Below, one piece after another: positions 1 through 8,316 of a stretch of 64,000 nucleotides of DNA. The position numbers were made by a program, and so were the translations under genes. The stretch's first letter is position 1; each line of letters opens with the position of its first letter. Source of the DNA: Oenococcus kitaharae (GTDB lineage Bacteria > Bacillota > Bacilli > Lactobacillales > Lactobacillaceae); the NCBI RefSeq assembly GCF_025758695.1, contig NZ_JANJQP010000003.1:248001-312000 (forward strand). Reading direction: 5' to 3'. Below the pieces are notes generated by a model. The model did not search any database, had not been told where the DNA came from, and saw only the letters and a program-made list of their open reading frames with translations.

Positions 1-860
1 TTCAGAAAACGCTGATTAATAATTTGTGGAATCAAGCTACCGGCTTTTTTGGCGATAGCTTCCAAAATTAAGCGCTGACGCAAGGTTCGGCCGTAGTCGC
101 TTAGCGGGTCTTCATAACGCATACGGGCAAAAGCTAAGGCAGCTGTGCCGTCCATCACACGTGAAGTTTTAGTGAGGTTAATGCCGTCAGCATAATAGCT
201 GTATTGATCAGAATCTTTTGTAAAACGGTAAAGATGCGCGCCATATGCGTGTGCTGTATCTGATGAAAAAGCAAATGATAGCGGTGATTTCACGCTGATA
301 CCACCAGCCCGATTAACAACCTCTTCGAGTGCACCCATGTTGACGATGGCGTAAAAATCAATTGGTACGTTCAACCATTTCTGTACTGTTCGAATGGTGG
401 TTTCGGGATGCCCTTGTCCATTTGCCGGATATTCATAGGCAGCATTTATTTTTTGTGGGAACGTATCTTCATAACCAGGGATGGCGATCATCGAATCTCT
501 TGGAATTGACATAAGGAGCGTCCGTTTTGTTTTCGGATTGATGGTTACGAGTATCATCGAGTCTGTTCGGCCAACCCAGCTTCGGCCGAGCTCGCCTGTA
601 TCAGTACCCATGAGCAGGATGGAAACAGGCCGCCCATCATTTAACACGGAATTGACGTCACGGCTTTTCTTCAACTTCGTCGGCACAAATGTATTAGTAT
701 TGATGGCACCTTTTATATTGGAATAGGCAATGAAAAAAGTAATACCGATTGCAATAAAGAACACTCCGAAAACAGTCAGGAGAATATTTCTGATTAAATG
801 TCTATTTTTTTTGCCGGGGCGGCGTTCTCTTCCGGCTTTTAATGGTTTGGTTTTTGGCAT
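1..860 (-). CDS. LCP (LytR-CpsA-Psr) family cell-wall glycopolymer transferase, 3' end outside window
   Basis: LCP proteins move undecaprenyl-linked glycopolymers onto peptidoglycan at the outer face of the membrane. Reading leftward from ATG at 858-860, the protein has a basic cytoplasmic N-terminus, one membrane segment (about residues 25-45) and then an extracytoplasmic LCP domain. Recognisable stretches are an LLMGTD strand, TDSMILV, SIPRDS, a KINAAYEY-like segment and a VPIDFYAIVNM segment, with conserved Asp and Arg residues. About 286 codons are visible and the frame is open to the window edge, so the C-terminus is missing. No strong Shine-Dalgarno sequence precedes the ATG. It diverges from the PAP2 gene over about 70 bp. 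The LCP assignment is firm; the specific polymer cannot be told. Confidence 0.88.
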   Translation of the reverse strand, partial: MPKTKPLKAGRERRPGKKNRHLIRNILLTVFGVFFIAIGITFFIAYSNIKGAINTNTFVPTKLKKSRDVNSVLNDGRPVSILLMGTDTGELGRSWVGRTDSMILVTINPKTKRTLLMSIPRDSMIAIPGYEDTFPQKINAAYEYPANGQGHPETTIRTVQKWLNVPIDFYAIVNMGALEEVVNRAGGISVKSPLSFAFSSDTAHAYGAHLYRFTKDSDQYSYYADGINLTKTSRVMDGTAALAFARMRYEDPLSDYGRTLRQRLILEAIAKKAGSLIPQIINQRFL

Positions 861-932
861 ATCTTACATTCTATCTAAAGTTCTAATTTAAAACATTAAA
901 GATTACGGCTTTGTTACAATAGATGGTGAATT

Positions 933-1601
933 ATGATTGTGGATCGGGATAGAGCACGAAAGCCCTTAATTTTTATTTTTGCTTTCTTATTTTTGATCGT
1001 TGTTCTTTTGATGTGGCGTTCGTCATTTATGATCAATTTGTTTGACGACTTTGCAACACGTTTTCTCTCACAGCCCCATAGCTTTATTTGGCATGTGATT
1101 CTATGGCCGGCGGCCCATTTAAGCCGTCCTTTGATTATTGTACTTTTTATTTTGGCAATCGCTTTCTATATGTGGGGCAGCAACTTCAAAATCCCGGCTC
1201 TTTGGTTTTTACTGACAACTTTGACTGCATTTCCTATCGATGCGTTGCTGACCCTGCTGATCCATCGGCCGGCGCTGGCAGGAAGGCCGGTATCAATTGG
1301 AAAAACATTTCCTAGTCTGCCGGTGCTGCTGACTTTTCTGCTGCTGCAATTCTTCTTTGTTTTGCTGGTTCCAGAATTCAATAAAAAGGCCAGAAAGGCT
1401 AAAAATCGTACGATTACGTTTATGATTTTCTGGCTGCTTCTGGTCTGCTTGTCAGTTATTGCTTTCCACTACAATAGTGTGCTGGATGTTGTGAGTGCAC
1501 TGCTGCTGGGTTATGCTTGGTTTCTTTTTTCAGAAGAAGTGTATTTTGAATATGCAGGCCTTTTCTCTCGTTTGAAAACTTTTCGCGGCAGCTGGATTTG
1601 A
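933..1601 (+). CDS. PAP2-like membrane protein with degenerate active site
   Basis: This is a 222-residue polytopic membrane protein with about six hydrophobic segments, matching the layout of PAP2/type-2 phosphatidic acid phosphatases that dephosphorylate lipid phosphates. The three catalytic signatures are only partly kept. HRP is at 111-113 where KX6RP is expected, FPSLP is at 126-130 in place of PSGH, and His179 and Asp185 are five residues apart instead of the usual HX3D. Key catalytic residues (the motif 1 Lys and motif 2 His) are therefore absent, so it may be inactive or use a different chemistry. A TACAAT box at 915-920 lies just upstream and no clear ribosome-binding site precedes the ATG. 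The family call is moderate and the activity doubtful. Confidence 0.6.
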   Translation: MIVDRDRARKPLIFIFAFLFLIVVLLMWRSSFMINLFDDFATRFLSQPHSFIWHVILWPAAHLSRPLIIVLFILAIAFYMWGSNFKIPALWFLLTTLTAFPIDALLTLLIHRPALAGRPVSIGKTFPSLPVLLTFLLLQFFFVLLVPEFNKKARKAKNRTITFMIFWLLLVCLSVIAFHYNSVLDVVSALLLGYAWFLFSEEVYFEYAGLFSRLKTFRGSWI

Positions 1602-1638
1602 TTCGCGTTTACACGTTTTTATGTATTTCATAAAAAGA

Positions 1639-1666
1639 TTTGACATTATCTGCTTAAATTGTCAAA
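1639..1666. promoter_or_regulatory. Inverted repeat TTTGACA-N14-TGTCAAA in the kinase promoter region
   Basis: Perfect 7-bp arms at 1639-1645 and 1660-1666 flank 14 bp. The left arm contains a consensus -35 (TTGACA, 1640-1645). The best -10-like sequence, TATATA, is at 1668-1673. The repeat could be an operator for the following deoxynucleoside kinase. No regulator is implied by the sequence itself. Confidence 0.35.
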
Positions 1667-1694
1667 TTATATAAAGTAGCATTTAGGAGGAAAA

Positions 1695-2339
1695 ATGATC
1701 GTTTTAGCAGGAACTATTGGGGCCGGAAAAACAAGCCTGACTGCTTTGCTGGCTAATCACCTAGGAAGCAAAGCAATCTATGAAAGCGTGAGCGACAATC
1801 CAATTTTGCCGCTATTTTATGACGATCCGAAGAAGTATGCCTTCTTGCTGCAGATTTATTTTTTAAACAAGCGTTTAGATAATATTAAAAATGCACAAGA
1901 AAATAAATTGGATGTCATCGACAGATCAATTTTTGAAGATGCGCTGCTGTTTCAATTAAATGCAGATCTAGGCCGTTCCACAGAGACTGAGGTACAGATT
2001 TACAAGTCGCTGCTGACCAACATGATGGAAAAGCTCACGGAACTGCCTTCTAAAGATCCGGGCTTGCTAATCCATGTTCGCGTTTCTTTTAATACGATGC
2101 TGGACCGGATTCAAAAAAGAGGGCGGTCATTTGAACAGATTTCGGTTCACCCTGACTTATATACTTACTACGAGGAACTCAACAAGCGTTACGAGGCTTG
2201 GTATGCTTCCTATGATCGCGGCCCTAAGATGGAGATCAATGGCGACAAGTATGATTTTGTGGAATCAAAGCCCGCTGCCGATGAAGTTTTAAAACAAATA
2301 GATGCAAAATTATTCGATCTCGGAAATCTGGTTGGATGA
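1695..2339 (+). CDS. Deoxynucleoside kinase (deoxyadenosine/deoxyguanosine kinase type)
   Basis: It phosphorylates deoxynucleosides for the salvage pathway in the cytoplasm. The 214-residue protein starts with a P-loop (LAGTIGAGKTSL, residues 4-15). It also has the family's DRSIFED segment near residue 76 and an Arg-rich lid (RIQKRGRSFE, about 138-147), as in Dck/Dgk proteins of lactobacilli. AGGAGG sits 6 nt before the ATG, giving a confident start. It stands alone between the PAP2-like gene and an ABC-type transporter pair. Lactobacillales often carry two subunits or paralogues of this family and only one is seen here. Substrate preference cannot be read from the sequence. Confidence 0.85.
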   Translation: MIVLAGTIGAGKTSLTALLANHLGSKAIYESVSDNPILPLFYDDPKKYAFLLQIYFLNKRLDNIKNAQENKLDVIDRSIFEDALLFQLNADLGRSTETEVQIYKSLLTNMMEKLTELPSKDPGLLIHVRVSFNTMLDRIQKRGRSFEQISVHPDLYTYYEELNKRYEAWYASYDRGPKMEINGDKYDFVESKPAADEVLKQIDAKLFDLGNLVG

Positions 2340-2425
2340 GATGATCACAGGATTAATTTTCATTTAATACTTATTTAAGCACCCTTTAATTTTCCAATAA
2401 TAATCTGCTACTGTTAGGAGTTTTT

Positions 2426-3727
2426 ATGGATTACATAAAACGTGCTTTTTTGTATCTTCGACGAAGAATCGGAAAAAGCCTTTTATTGATTTTGGTCACA
2501 ACCACAAGTCTGATCGTGATATTAACCGGTCTAAGTATTCAGAATGCACTTCTCAAATCCAGCGAAAATAATAAAAAGCCCCTTGGCAATACAGTCATTT
2601 TATCGTCTCGTCATCATCAACTTACACAAAAGGCCTTATTGAGCGGTTTTGCTAGTACGGGTTTTTGGTCGTATCCTGCCGCCGATTCTGGCCAGGCAGC
2701 AGTCAGCCGAAAAATTGCCAAACGGCTTGCGCAGCTCAATAACGTTGTCAGCTATCAGATCCATTCTCAAACACAAGTAAGAGCGGCTTCTTTTCGACTG
2801 CCGCCCTTGAAAGCTAACAGCAAACAGTCAGTGGAAGCAACAATTCCGCTTTCCAGCAACCAAATCACGATTTTCGGTCTATCCACGAATTTAGACGATC
2901 CGAACTTTCAAGCAAGAAAATATGCCATTATCAAAGGACGCGGCATTTATAATTCTGATTTAGGCAGCCATAATGTTGTGATCGAAAAAAGCTTGGCTTT
3001 AGCGGATAATATTGATATCGGTCACATTATCAGGGTACGAAATTCTCAAAGCCGCGTCAGCAGCCTTAAAGTGGTTGGCATTTATACTGCTAAGGGTGCT
3101 AATGGGCATTTGTTTCGAGCCCTTGAGGATCCATCAAGAACTATTTTTGCAAGCTATAGTTTGGCCTCAAATCTGGCAGGCAATGCTGGTGTGGTTACCC
3201 AAGCAGCTTATACTTTAGCGAATCGTAAACAAGAGCGTGCATTTATGGAAAGAGCTAATCAATTGATTCCTGCCTCTTTGCAGCTGACAAGTAATGACCA
3301 GCTCTACTTGGCTGTCACTACTTGGATTCAGGACTTGTCGAGAACCGCACTTCGTTTGATCTGGTCGGCCGTGATTGCAGGCAGTTTGATTTTATTCATC
3401 ATTTTAGCGATCGTGGCCAGAAAACGGCAAAAAGAAGTGTGTTTGCTCATGGCCTTGGGTGAAAAAAAAGGAAAAATAGCCGGACAGTTTTTTATTGAAA
3501 CGGGCTTGGTTTTATTGATCTCCTTGATTTTAACCGGGGCATTCGGCAGTTTCTTTAGCGGCTTGATTGGTACACAGGTTATTGCCCATCCCGCATTTTT
3601 TTCAACGCCGCTTGATATTAACAGTTTAATCATTTTGGTCGTCTTAGGCATCATCATGGTATCTGTGGCCACTGGGCTTTCATTGTTTATTGTTCTTCGC
3701 TCCAAATTTGATCGGATTGCATTTTAA
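2426..3727 (+). CDS. MacB/FtsX-type ABC transporter permease
   Basis: This is a 433-residue permease of the MacB architecture: one membrane helix near residues 17-40, a large extracytoplasmic domain (about 45-300), and three C-terminal helices (about 305-330, 355-385 and 400-425). An ALGEKKGKI segment between helices 2 and 3 resembles the cytoplasmic coupling helix of FtsX-fold permeases. Such proteins act as mechanotransmission devices for lipoprotein release, antimicrobial-peptide defence or cell-wall hydrolase control. AGGAG precedes the ATG with good spacing. The next gene, 11 bp on, is its apparent ABC partner, but that ATPase lacks catalytic motifs. The permease itself looks intact. Confidence 0.78.
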   Translation: MDYIKRAFLYLRRRIGKSLLLILVTTTSLIVILTGLSIQNALLKSSENNKKPLGNTVILSSRHHQLTQKALLSGFASTGFWSYPAADSGQAAVSRKIAKRLAQLNNVVSYQIHSQTQVRAASFRLPPLKANSKQSVEATIPLSSNQITIFGLSTNLDDPNFQARKYAIIKGRGIYNSDLGSHNVVIEKSLALADNIDIGHIIRVRNSQSRVSSLKVVGIYTAKGANGHLFRALEDPSRTIFASYSLASNLAGNAGVVTQAAYTLANRKQERAFMERANQLIPASLQLTSNDQLYLAVTTWIQDLSRTALRLIWSAVIAGSLILFIILAIVARKRQKEVCLLMALGEKKGKIAGQFFIETGLVLLISLILTGAFGSFFSGLIGTQVIAHPAFFSTPLDINSLIILVVLGIIMVSVATGLSLFIVLRSKFDRIAF

Positions 3728-3738
3728 AAAAGTATTTC

Positions 3739-4410
3739 ATGACATTAACAGTTCAAAAATTGACGCAATACGCTGATCACAGCAAAAAATATCTCTATAA
3801 AAATGTCAGCCTTAAATTCGATAATGCACGTTTCTACGCCATTACCGGCCAGCGAGAGTTGATGCTGTTTTTAGCCGGCCTCAAGTCTCCAACTTCAGGA
3901 ACTGTCAACTTTAATGGCAAAAATATCCAAAAAATAGGATTAAATAAATATCGTAATGAAAAAATTTCTTTACTGTTTTCTGATGGCAACTTGATTGATT
4001 ATATGACGCCTGTTGAAAATATTATGTCAGCATTATCAATTACCAATTCCAAACATGCTGGCAGCAAACGCTATGCGATGGACTTATTGTCTCAGGTTGG
4101 TGTCGAAAATAGTTTTCTGAAACGGGTCGTCGCTGATCTTTCGTTAGAACAACGACAGCTGATCGCCTTGGTACGCGCCTTGGCAGTTGATGCGCCAATT
4201 ATTTTGGCCGATAATCCGACAGAAAAATTAGATACAGCCGCTGCTCAAAGACTGTTGACGGCTTTTGCTGCAGCAGCACACGAATGGAAAAAAACCGTCA
4301 TTATCAGCACAGATAGTGAGGAACTTGCTAGTCGAGCGGATGTCAGAATTAAATTTCAAGACCACCATTTTGTAACAGAGAAATTATCGTCCCCTCAAAG
4401 CACTAAATAA
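3739..4410 (+). CDS. Degenerate ABC ATP-binding subunit (predicted catalytically dead)
   Basis: The 223-residue protein aligns by eye with MacB/LolD-type ABC ATPases along its whole length, including LAGLKSPTSGTV after the Walker A position. Yet the Walker A reads ITGQRELM (about 35-42), with no GKS/T. The signature is LSLEQ (134-138) rather than LSGGQ. Walker B ends ILADNPT, with Asn159 in place of the catalytic Glu. The H-loop position reads STDSEE, with no His. Every ATP-handling motif is altered while the reading frame is intact. It is 11 bp downstream of the permease. It may be a structural partner that lost hydrolysis, or an early pseudogene. A MacB-type transporter would need another ATPase to work. 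Confidence 0.75.
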   Translation: MTLTVQKLTQYADHSKKYLYKNVSLKFDNARFYAITGQRELMLFLAGLKSPTSGTVNFNGKNIQKIGLNKYRNEKISLLFSDGNLIDYMTPVENIMSALSITNSKHAGSKRYAMDLLSQVGVENSFLKRVVADLSLEQRQLIALVRALAVDAPIILADNPTEKLDTAAAQRLLTAFAAAAHEWKKTVIISTDSEELASRADVRIKFQDHHFVTEKLSSPQSTK

Positions 4411-4443
4411 GAATGCTTTTTAAGATTTTTTCTATTGCCAATG

Positions 4444-4459
4444 TATAATCGAATATATG
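4444..4459 (+). promoter_or_regulatory. serS promoter -10 with apparent leaderless start
   Basis: A perfect TATAAT at 4444-4449 is followed after only 7 nt by the serS ATG (4457). Transcription would begin on or one base before the A of ATG. There is no purine-rich Shine-Dalgarno sequence in the 25 nt upstream. Confidence 0.6.
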
Positions 4460-5773
4460 TTAGATATTAAGTATTTGAGAAATAATCGCGATGAAGCAAA
4501 TCAACGTTTGCTGGACCGCAATGTTGCTGATGGTGTTTTGGATCAACTGCTAGCTGATGATGAAAAAAGGCGTTCGCTGATTAAAGAAGTTGAGCAGTTA
4601 AAGGCAAAACGCAACCAAGTTTCTGATCAAATCGGTGCGGCCAAGCGTGAAAAAGATGACGTTTCTGCTAAAAAAGCCATCGCTGATATGCAGCTCGTTT
4701 CTGACCAGATTAAAGATCTCGATCAACAAGTAACGGCAATCGATAAAATTGTTCACGATCAAGAGGCACAGTTACCGAATTTAGCTGATCCTCGTGTCCC
4801 AGTGGGGCCTGATGACAGCTATAACGTGGAACAAAGGACTTGGGAACCGGCTAATTTGTCGGGCCGTCCGGCTGCTTTCTCAAAAACGCCTGATTGGCTG
4901 AAGCCACATTATGATATCGGCGAGGATTTGGGAATTTTAGATTTTGAACGAGGAGCCAAAGTTTCTGGAGCGCGTTTCCTATACTATGTCGGTGCTGGTG
5001 CCCGCTTGGAACGCGCCATTTATAATTTTATGCTTGATGAACACCGTCGCGAAGGTTACACGGAATTGCTGACACCCTATATGGTGACCAATGAATCAAT
5101 GTATGCGACTGGTCAATTCCCGAAATTTGTCGATGATGCTTATGAAGTCGGCAAAGACCAGGCTATGACAATGATTCCGACGGCCGAAGTTGCTTTGGTT
5201 AATTGGCGCCGCGATGAAATCATGGACGAATCCGAATTGCCGCTTTATATCACGGCTTTGTCACCGGCTTTTCGTCAAGAAGCTGGGGCTGCCGGCAAAG
5301 ATACGCGCGGATTAATTCGCCTGCACCAATTCAATAAAGTCGAAATGGTTAAGTTTACAAAACCGGAAGATTCTTATGATGAATTGGAAAAGATGACTGT
5401 GAATGCGGAAAATATTCTGCAAAAACTGGAACTGCCTTACCATGTAATTCGCCTCTCGACTGGCGATATGGGCTTTGGGTCGGCCATGACTTATGATCTA
5501 GAAGTCTGGTTCCCGACGCAAAATAAGTACCGCGAAATTTCTTCGGTATCGAATGACGAGGATTTTCAGGCTCGTCGTGCGCATATTCAGTATCGCGATG
5601 GGGATGGCCGTTTGCATTTTGTCCACACGTTAAATGGCTCTGGACTCGCTGTCGGCCGTACAGTTGCTGCTATTTTAGAGAATTATCAAAATGAAGATGG
5701 TTCGATCACAATTCCAAAAGTTCTGCGTCCTTATTTCGGCGAAGATAAGATCGACCAAGAACATCGCAATTAA
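4457..5773 (+). CDS. serS: Seryl-tRNA synthetase
   Basis: It charges tRNA-Ser with serine in the cytoplasm. At 438 residues it has the normal SerRS length. The N-terminal antiparallel coiled coil (about 30-105, rich in Lys, Glu and Gln) binds the long variable arm of tRNA-Ser. The class II core shows [30 protein letters not shown] (motif 2), and the motif 3 region ending [19 protein letters not shown]. The start ATG lies directly behind a TATAAT box without a Shine-Dalgarno sequence. A hairpin terminator follows, so it is monocistronic. I see no T-box in front of it. Confidence 0.97.
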   Translation: MLDIKYLRNNRDEANQRLLDRNVADGVLDQLLADDEKRRSLIKEVEQLKAKRNQVSDQIGAAKREKDDVSAKKAIADMQLVSDQIKDLDQQVTAIDKIVHDQEAQLPNLADPRVPVGPDDSYNVEQRTWEPANLSGRPAAFSKTPDWLKPHYDIGEDLGILDFERGAKVSGARFLYYVGAGARLERAIYNFMLDEHRREGYTELLTPYMVTNESMYATGQFPKFVDDAYEVGKDQAMTMIPTAEVALVNWRRDEIMDESELPLYITALSPAFRQEAGAAGKDTRGLIRLHQFNKVEMVKFTKPEDSYDELEKMTVNAENILQKLELPYHVIRLSTGDMGFGSAMTYDLEVWFPTQNKYREISSVSNDEDFQARRAHIQYRDGDGRLHFVHTLNGSGLAVGRTVAAILENYQNEDGSITIPKVLRPYFGEDKIDQEHRN

Positions 5774-5778
5774 GTAAT

Positions 5779-5806
5779 GAAGCCTTATAGTGAAGGCTTT
5801 TTTTAT
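5779..5806 (+). terminator. Intrinsic terminator of serS
   Basis: AGCCTT and AAGGCT form a 6-bp stem around a 6-nt loop, followed by a run of T residues. Confidence 0.8.
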
Positions 5807-5860
5807 TTTGAAAGAAGAGTTTAATTTGCCCTTTCAGATATGATACGGTGGAATTATCCT

Positions 5861-5876
5861 TTCAATATTTATTGAA
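5861..5876. promoter_or_regulatory. Perfect palindrome upstream of the DyP peroxidase gene
   Basis: TTCAATA-TT-TATTGAA is a 16-bp near-perfect dyad located 31 bp before the peroxidase ATG. It could be an operator. It resembles neither a PerR box nor a Fur box closely. Confidence 0.4.
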
Positions 5877-5906
5877 TCGCCGAATTTGTAAAAAAAGAGG
5901 TAGAAA

Positions 5907-6863
5907 ATGACAATCAATCCAGATAGAGCACAAGATGTATGGAAAGATGTGGGCGAGCATGTGCAGTTTACGGTTTTGCGCCTGCTGAGAAAAGATCAGC
6001 AAAAAGATCAGCAGGCCATTGCAGAATTCGCTGATCGGTCGCAAGCGATTATCCGTTCATTAAAAATTCGTGATGCCCATTTAGCCACAGAATCAGGTTT
6101 GAAAGTGGCTTTTGGTTTTAGCAAGAAGGCTTGGGAATACTTGTTTCCCAATGCGTCTCAGCCAAAAGAATTGGAAACGTATGAAGGCCTGACCGGTCCG
6201 GAGTACGCCATGCCAGCTAGCGAGGGCGACATATTTTTTCATATTCGTGCCAGTAATGAGGCCGTCGTCTATGAAGCGCAGACACAATTTCGCCGCTTTT
6301 TAAAAGACATCACTGAAGTTGTTGATGAGACAAAGGGTTTTCGCTATTTTGAAGGGCGGGCTATTATCGGCTTTATCGATGGGACAGAAGCACCGGCCGT
6401 ACAGGATGCCGCCGGTTACGCTTTAATCGGTGATGAAGATCCTGATTTTATCAATGGTTCGTATGCTTTTGCCCAGAAATGGCAGCACGATATGGATTTT
6501 TGGAATCATTTGAAGACCGAAGATCAGGAAAAAGCCGTTGGGCGCGAAAAATTCAGCGATCTGGAATTAGAGGATGCTGATAAATTTAAAAATGCGCATA
6601 ATGTGAGCTCTAAAATCGAAATTGATGGGCAGGAACAAAAAATTATTCGTATGAACGTGCCTTTTTCCGATCCGGCTTCAGGTAAAACAGGTACCTATTT
6701 CATGGGATACGCTAGGCATTGGCATATCACTAAGATGATGCTTCAGCAAATGTTGGATACATCGGATTTCCTTTTGAAATTCTCCACAATTTTGTCAGGC
6801 CAACTCTTCTTCATTCCATCACGGGATCTGATTGATAAAATTGCTGCTGGTGAGTTGAATTAA
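5907..6863 (+). CDS. DyP-type haem peroxidase
   Basis: DyP peroxidases use haem b and H2O2 to oxidise dyes and other substrates, and some act on porphyrins. The 318-residue protein has the hallmark GFIDGT motif (Gly155-Asp158-Gly159) with its catalytic Asp. It also has a candidate proximal haem ligand His231 in AHNVSS, Arg248 in IIRMNVPF, and the GTYFMGYAR segment. No signal peptide is present, so it is cytoplasmic. The start follows GAGGT at good spacing. The gene is monocistronic and preceded by a 16-bp palindrome. Haem must probably be acquired, as no haem synthesis genes are seen here. Family assignment is firm; substrate is unknown. Confidence 0.93.
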   Translation: MTINPDRAQDVWKDVGEHVQFTVLRLLRKDQQKDQQAIAEFADRSQAIIRSLKIRDAHLATESGLKVAFGFSKKAWEYLFPNASQPKELETYEGLTGPEYAMPASEGDIFFHIRASNEAVVYEAQTQFRRFLKDITEVVDETKGFRYFEGRAIIGFIDGTEAPAVQDAAGYALIGDEDPDFINGSYAFAQKWQHDMDFWNHLKTEDQEKAVGREKFSDLELEDADKFKNAHNVSSKIEIDGQEQKIIRMNVPFSDPASGKTGTYFMGYARHWHITKMMLQQMLDTSDFLLKFSTILSGQLFFIPSRDLIDKIAAGELN

Positions 6864-6868
6864 ACAAT

Positions 6869-6902
6869 AAAAAAAGGGAATCCTGAATTGGATCCTTTTT
6901 TT
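6869..6902. terminator. Bidirectional terminator between DyP and tRNA-Thr
   Basis: An A-run, a hairpin formed by GGGAATCC/GGATCC, and a T-run serve the peroxidase gene from the left and the tRNA from the right. Confidence 0.7.
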
Positions 6903-6955
6903 GTCTGAATTATTCACAACGATATGCTAGAAACGCAGTCATGCAGGCTGATTTA

Positions 6956-7029
6956 TGCCGACTAGAGGATTCGAACCTCCGACCCCCTCATTACTAGTGA
7001 GGTGCTCTAGCCAACTGAGCTAAGTCGGC
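6956..7029 (-). tRNA. tRNA-Thr, anticodon AGU
   Basis: A full 74-nt cloverleaf reads on the minus strand. The acceptor GCCGACT/AGTCGGC is followed by discriminator A. The anticodon stem CCTCA/TGAGG encloses the 7-nt loop CTAGTAA, and the T arm contains TTCGAAT. With U33 fixed, the anticodon is AGU (threonine). CCA is not encoded. A34 in a bacterial tRNA-Thr is unusual and would need deamination to inosine by TadA. Confidence 0.93.
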
Positions 7030-7279
7030 AATCAATTGACTAAAACAGTTTAACAAACTTTAGTCTATATGGCAATTTTCACTGCTGCTTTGCTTTTTGA
7101 AATTCTAAAACTCTATTTGTTTTTTATCTTTTAAATTTAATTTTATTTTCGAAAATGAATTCCGAATAACTTTCTAGAGGAGATTAATTGCGACAATCTT
7201 ATTAATCATCTTTACGTCATTTGCGATCATCAAATCATAGAAGACACAACATGGCGACAGAAAGGAATGGCACAAACAT

Positions 7280-8227
7280 ATGAAAACTACTTTTTTACAA
7301 GAAAGTCTGTATCTGCTGAAAAGTAAGATATCGCGCGTCGTTCTGGTGATTATTTGCTTGCTGGTCGCTTTTGCTGGATTTCAAGCCGTCAATACTCAGG
7401 CAGATTCTTGGCAGGCCTTTAAGATAACTCGTGGAATGTATCAGAGTTCGGCCGAATTCAATCAAGATATTCAAAAGCCTTACCAAATCCAACAACAATC
7501 AAATCGTTTTGGCCAAGTCAGTACGACAGTGGATAATAGCGCACGCTATAATTACGAAAACGTGATTCATTCTCAAAATCAACTCCACTCCATTGAATTC
7601 ACGCGATTTTTATTTGGCTCATTGGGATTAGTTCTATTTCCGCTCCTGACAGGCATTTTGGGAATTTCAATTGCCATACACGATTTTGCCAGTGCGACTT
7701 ATAAAAGAAAACTGGACAATCACACTTGGCTAGCGGTTTTTTCAGGCAAAGTGCTGACTCTTTTTGCAGCAACTGCCGCCATTTATGTGCTCGCTGCTGT
7801 TTTAGCGTCTTTGTTAGGCCTGATTCTGCCGCATTTTGTTAAATTACGAGATCTTTCGGAATATGGTATTTCTCTTCAAGCGTTAAATGCCGGAGATATG
7901 ATCCTTACAGTCTTGGTGGCCTGTTTGATCGGCGTGGTCACTGCCTTGATTTGGTTTTCTGTTGGCCTGATATGCAAACGTTCATCAATTGCCATCGTTA
8001 TTTTTCTGATTTATCAGGCGGTGATACCGAATTTGGGTAGAACGGATTTTAAGAATGCGATCATGTCCTTATTCTCCCGATTTACAAATCAGCTGGTCTT
8101 GGAGCCCTGGCCATATCGAAGCATCAGTCTGCCACTGTCATTGGGACTGACAGCTGAGTACGTTTTTGGGGCCTTGATATTGGGATATTTTATTTTTTCA
8201 AAAAAGCATATCAATTCGTTATCTTAA
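7280..8227 (+). CDS. Polytopic membrane protein, ABC-2 permease-like, without ATPase partner
   Basis: The 315-residue protein has a hydrophobic helix near residues 18-36. An extracytoplasmic loop of about 65 residues rich in Gln and Asn follows, then about five further membrane segments (roughly 100-125, 150-180, 205-230, 235-255 and 285-305). This is the layout of ABC-2 type exporter permeases such as bacteriocin or antibiotic exporters. No ATP-binding protein is adjacent. The Shine-Dalgarno sequence is weak (AAAGGA about 14 nt before the ATG). A strong bidirectional terminator follows, so it is transcribed alone. I do not recognise a specific function. Confidence 0.55.
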   Translation: MKTTFLQESLYLLKSKISRVVLVIICLLVAFAGFQAVNTQADSWQAFKITRGMYQSSAEFNQDIQKPYQIQQQSNRFGQVSTTVDNSARYNYENVIHSQNQLHSIEFTRFLFGSLGLVLFPLLTGILGISIAIHDFASATYKRKLDNHTWLAVFSGKVLTLFAATAAIYVLAAVLASLLGLILPHFVKLRDLSEYGISLQALNAGDMILTVLVACLIGVVTALIWFSVGLICKRSSIAIVIFLIYQAVIPNLGRTDFKNAIMSLFSRFTNQLVLEPWPYRSISLPLSLGLTAEYVFGALILGYFIFSKKHINSLS

Positions 8228-8260
8228 GTAATGATTTCATTTCTGATTGTTATGCCACTC

Positions 8261-8289
8261 AAAAAAGGTCCCCAAATGGGGACCTTTTT
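8261..8289. terminator. Bidirectional intrinsic terminator
   Basis: A 12-bp perfect stem (AAAAAGGTCCCC/GGGGACCTTTTT) with an AAAT loop lies between the convergent permease-like gene and brnQ. Confidence 0.9.
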
Positions 8290-8316
8290 AAAATATATTC
8301 AATACACAAACGATAC

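Noticed and set aside
481-726. An 81-codon plus-strand frame inside the LCP gene.
   Set aside because: It is the antisense shadow of the LCP coding sequence, which reads convincingly on the minus strand.
6931-6943. The 13-mer AAACGCAGTCATG occurs here, next to tRNA-Thr, and again at 32827-32839, next to tmRNA, suggesting shared att sites.
   Set aside because: By chance alone many 13-mers are expected to recur in 64 kb, the flanks differ, and the orientation relative to the two RNA genes is opposite.
7180-7213. AGAGGAG followed by TTG and a 5-codon frame before the orphan permease, as a possible leader peptide.
   Set aside because: The frame is too short to judge and no terminator or competing hairpin follows it before the permease gene.
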